NCBI RefSeq assembly: GCF_022701195.1
Contig: NZ_CP078089.1
Coordinates: 310,001 to 374,000, forward strand
Length of the DNA stretch: 64,000 nt
DNA from: Allobaculum mucilyticum
Lineage (GTDB): Bacteria; Bacillota_I; Bacilli_A; Erysipelotrichales; Erysipelotrichaceae
Reading direction: 5' to 3'
Within the stretch, counting starts at the first letter, position 1. Every line of letters starts with the position of its first letter. Below are positions 61,688 through 64,000 of this stretch, in pieces. The notes under the pieces were generated by a model. The model was not told the origin of the DNA and searched no databases. It worked only from the letters and a program-made list of their open reading frames with translations. The position numbers and the translations under genes were made by a program.

Positions 61688-63298
61688 GGGTATGTCAAAT
61701 ATTTTGTGTAAATCCGTTTTTGGTAGTTGAAACATTTGGCCGTTTCGTAGGTTCAAAACACCTCGCCGGACGATGAGCGAGTGAAATTTTCTGGAGCTGC
61801 CCTTTATAGCGGGCGCCCCCTGCTAGACTGGTGACGTCCCTGCCAGGATGGCATTTTTTCGACGGTGGGGACGTCTCTTGGGGGTGCAGGGGGAGCGAGG
61901 ACCCGCTGTAAAGGGGTTAAGCGCAGGAAAATTTCATAAGCGGATTCCAGATCTGCTGCTTACCTGGCTGAGTACTTCTCCAATCTAGCGCTCAGTTCCT
62001 CCTCACACAGGAGCTGATTACGTACCATTGACCAGTTTGGAACCCTTCGTCCCTGCCATTTCTTCTCGAGCTCCACAATGCGCAGATACAAGGCCTTATA
62101 AACTGAATCCTCACTTGGAAACGAGCCCTTTTTTGTTACTTTTCGCAGGCTGGAGTTAACCGACTCGATCGCATTGGTTGTATACATCACCTTTCTGACA
62201 GCACTGCCGTAGTTAAACAGCTGCCGCACATGATGAAAGTTACGTTCCCACACGCCTACCGCACCAGGATAACGGCACCATTTCTCCTTAAATTCATCGA
62301 AAGCAGCCTCTGCTTCTTTAGCGTTCAAAGCACCGTAGACTCTCTTGATGTCCTTGCAGAAACCGGCTTTTTCTTTGGTCGGAATGTATTTCAGAGAGTT
62401 GCGGAGCAGATGAACGATGCAGCGCTGTACGGTAACGTTCGGAAATACAGCCTTAGCACCGCTTTCAAGCCCGCTTACGCCGTCCATGGACAGGAAGAAA
62501 ATATCTTCTACGCCTCGTGCTCTCAGTTCGTCAAAGATCTCCATCCAAAAGTGCTTGGATTCGCTCTCGCCGATCCAGATGCCGAGGACATCTTTATAGC
62601 CTTCAGTATCGTAAGCAAGAACCACATATACAGCCTGTTCTTTTGCACCGCGATCGGTTTTGACCGATACATAAAGGCAGTCGACGAATACGAAGGGGTA
62701 GCACTTCTTCAGGGGACGATGACGCCACTCATCGACCACTGGATAAACGCGATCTGTGATGTTTGAGATCGTGTCCGCAGAGACAGAGAAGCCGTAGATG
62801 TCCTGGATAATATCGGAGATGTCGCGCTGCGACATGCTCTGTCCATACATACGCAGAATTTTATCCTCGATATCGGAAATATCCCGGCTTCCTTTAGGAA
62901 CTGCCTGCGGTTCGAATGTACCAAGGCGGTCGCGAGGAATACGCAGATCCAGCTCGCCCTGAGAAGACTTTACAGTCTTGTCCGAATAGCCGTTGCGGCG
63001 ATTCTCTGTCGATTTAGGAGCATGCGATCCGCTGGCATAGCCGAGATGCGAATCAAGTTCTCCCTGGAGCATCTCCTCAAGAACAGGGGCAAAGATTGTC
63101 TTTATGATGTCTGCGGCTTCTTTAAACGTCTGAGGCTTGTATTCCTTAACGATGGTTGAAGCAATCTGTTTCTGAAGGGTTGGTTCAGCTTTAGCTTTAC
63201 GTGGCATACGTGGTCTCCTTGTAAAAATTTGTCAGGCTCAAGCTGATTGTATCAGCCTGAAATCCTGATGGAATTTACACAAAAGACCTTACACTCTC
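61688..63298 (-). mobile_element. IS256-family insertion sequence, copy B, with 8-bp target duplication
   Basis: 1611 bp with the same ends as copy A. Direct repeats GAAGTTAA at 61680-61687 and 63299-63306 fix its borders. Its target is the right arm of a palindromic repeat. The nested hairpin behind the transposase is at 61800-61915. Confidence 0.95.
61960..63207 (-). CDS. IS256-family (mutator-type) transposase, copy B
   Basis: 415 residues with the same catalytic motifs as the copy at 34366 (VDCLYVSVK, SMDGVSGLESGAK, TTNAIESVNSSL). The first ~87 residues (MPRKAKAEPTLQKQIASTI, LGYASGSHAPKSTENRRNGY) differ at many positions, whereas the remaining ~328 are identical. With its target duplication intact, this is the likelier active copy. 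Confidence 0.95.
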   Translation of the reverse strand: MPRKAKAEPTLQKQIASTIVKEYKPQTFKEAADIIKTIFAPVLEEMLQGELDSHLGYASGSHAPKSTENRRNGYSDKTVKSSQGELDLRIPRDRLGTFEPQAVPKGSRDISDIEDKILRMYGQSMSQRDISDIIQDIYGFSVSADTISNITDRVYPVVDEWRHRPLKKCYPFVFVDCLYVSVKTDRGAKEQAVYVVLAYDTEGYKDVLGIWIGESESKHFWMEIFDELRARGVEDIFFLSMDGVSGLESGAKAVFPNVTVQRCIVHLLRNSLKYIPTKEKAGFCKDIKRVYGALNAKEAEAAFDEFKEKWCRYPGAVGVWERNFHHVRQLFNYGSAVRKVMYTTNAIESVNSSLRKVTKKGSFPSEDSVYKALYLRIVELEKKWQGRRVPNWSMVRNQLLCEEELSARLEKYSAR

Positions 63299-63320
63299 GA
63301 AGTTAACGTTAATAAAGAAC

Positions 63321-64000
63321 CAATGTCATTAAGTTAAGATTTCTCAGACCACATCAGCGTTAAGCAGTGATGTGGTCTTTTTTCTACTCTTCAAGTCAAA
63401 TCTCGAATGATTCGAGTTTTTTCACTTTTTTCTAAAAATCTATTGACAAATTTCTGCCGCCGCGCGGCTGCTTCGCAGCCGATGGGGAGAACTTAAAGGA
63501 GTTTTCCCTATGACTGCTATCGCCAAAGAATGTTCTTTCTTCAGAAACACCTTCCTCAATATCATCAGCTCAGAAACGGCGAACCCTGCCAATTTTACTT
63601 CTCAGTCCGCCTTCACCCGTAAGCGGCAGATTGACCTGCATGAGCTTGTCCTTCTTCCGTTTCAGCTGACAGAGGAATCCCTCGCTGCTTCCTTTCCCTG
63701 GATCCTGTTTAAGGGCGGATCATCTGTTTCAGCCTCTGCTGTGTCTCAGGCCCGTTCCAAAATCAACTCTTCACTTTATAAAAACGTCTTCAATCGGTTT
63801 AACAAGGCAACTTCCAGCTCTGATGTTAAAACCTTCAAGGGTTATCGCCTCCTCGCTGTAGATGGAAGCGAGATTCAAGTTCTTCCTGAACAGGACAATG
63901 ACATCACCTATGGCGCTTCTAAAAAAGGCAAGAAGAGGCACTTTGTTCATTTGAATGCCGAATTCGACGCCCTCAACTCCGTCTTTACTGACGCGCTGCT
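63321..64000 (+). mobile_element. IS4-family insertion sequence, copy 4 (cut by window end)
   Basis: Begins with the 18-bp inverted repeat CAATGTCATTAAGTTAAG at 63321 and matches copy 1 as far as the window goes, including the left-end terminator hairpin. Its right end and target duplication lie outside. It starts only 22 bp from the end of IS256 copy B. Confidence 0.93.
63510..64000 (+). CDS. IS4-family transposase, copy 4 (partial)
   Basis: The first ~163 codons are identical to the transposase at 8824, including the first catalytic Asp in LLAVDGSEIQ. The frame is open to the window end. Confidence 0.92.
   Translation, partial: MTAIAKECSFFRNTFLNIISSETANPANFTSQSAFTRKRQIDLHELVLLPFQLTEESLAASFPWILFKGGSSVSASAVSQARSKINSSLYKNVFNRFNKATSSSDVKTFKGYRLLAVDGSEIQVLPEQDNDITYGASKKGKKRHFVHLNAEFDALNSVFTDAL

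Noticed and set aside
61270-61756. Two minus-strand frames sharing the peptide IPGLIKSEIVEV
   Set aside because: The shared peptide results from the two copies of the palindromic DNA repeat, not from a gene family; there are no ribosome sites.

Overview
The window looks like a chromosome segment of a low-to-mid GC Gram-positive bacterium (Bacillota). The signs are strong Shine-Dalgarno sequences, sigma-A type promoters, a CIRCE-like site in front of htpG, a heterodimeric ABC exporter, a DUF4317-type gene, adjacent hisS and aspS, and a short ProB without a PUA domain. An Erysipelotrichia-like genome is my best guess, but this is inference from gene style, not a database match.

Layout. 1-8065: housekeeping genes (polyphosphate kinase ppk, a DUF4317-like gene, HAD nucleotidase, flavodoxin-like reductase, proBA). 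8635-19637: an accessory block made of an IS4-family element, a truncated secreted or bacteriocin-like gene with a small membrane protein, a decayed prophage (endolysin fragment, two truncated DNA methylases, a MuF head protein with a JAB-like tail, portal, the last codons of terminase) and an IS66 element that cuts off the terminase. A tRNA-Pro(CGG) follows at 19706. 19906-25470: lipoprotein, AEC permease, zinc-ribbon protein, small proteins and an orphan KdpD-like histidine kinase. 26029-27678: a second IS4 copy with a 10-bp target duplication. 27826-33277: a phosphate block (phoBR two-component system and a Na+/Pi symporter translationally coupled to a small membrane protein), which fits with ppk. 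33636-35704: gene remnants next to an IS256-family element. 35768-46679: acetyltransferases, an rRNA uracil methyltransferase, two tandem mgtE magnesium channel genes behind a short leader peptide, plsY, and a two-gene ABC exporter. 46885-48527: a third, indel-riddled IS4 copy. 48611-61225: NUDIX, hisS with a histidine-rich tail, aspS, an Asp-rich protein, a queuine salvage pair (tgt plus VUT transporter), htpG, an unknown gene and DAHP synthase. 61334-64000: a palindromic repeat split by a second IS256 copy, then a fourth IS4 copy cut by the window edge.

The most interesting signal is the 5' leader of the mgtE pair. A near-consensus -10 box is followed about 20 nt after the predicted start of transcription by a 21-codon ORF beginning MLNDDPAPD. 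This acidic/proline pattern resembles the enterobacterial MgtL leader, which senses low Mg2+ through ribosome destabilisation. The leader overlaps two mutually exclusive RNA helices, one hiding and one freeing the mgtE ribosome binding site. No M-box was found. I propose it as a leader-peptide Mg2+ switch. The sequence elements are seen directly; the mechanism is inference.

Seven insertion sequence copies (four IS4-family, two IS256-family, one IS66) have reshaped the window. Three of them (IS4 copy 1, IS256 copy A and the IS66 element) lack target duplications and sit beside truncated genes, so they mark rearrangement junctions.
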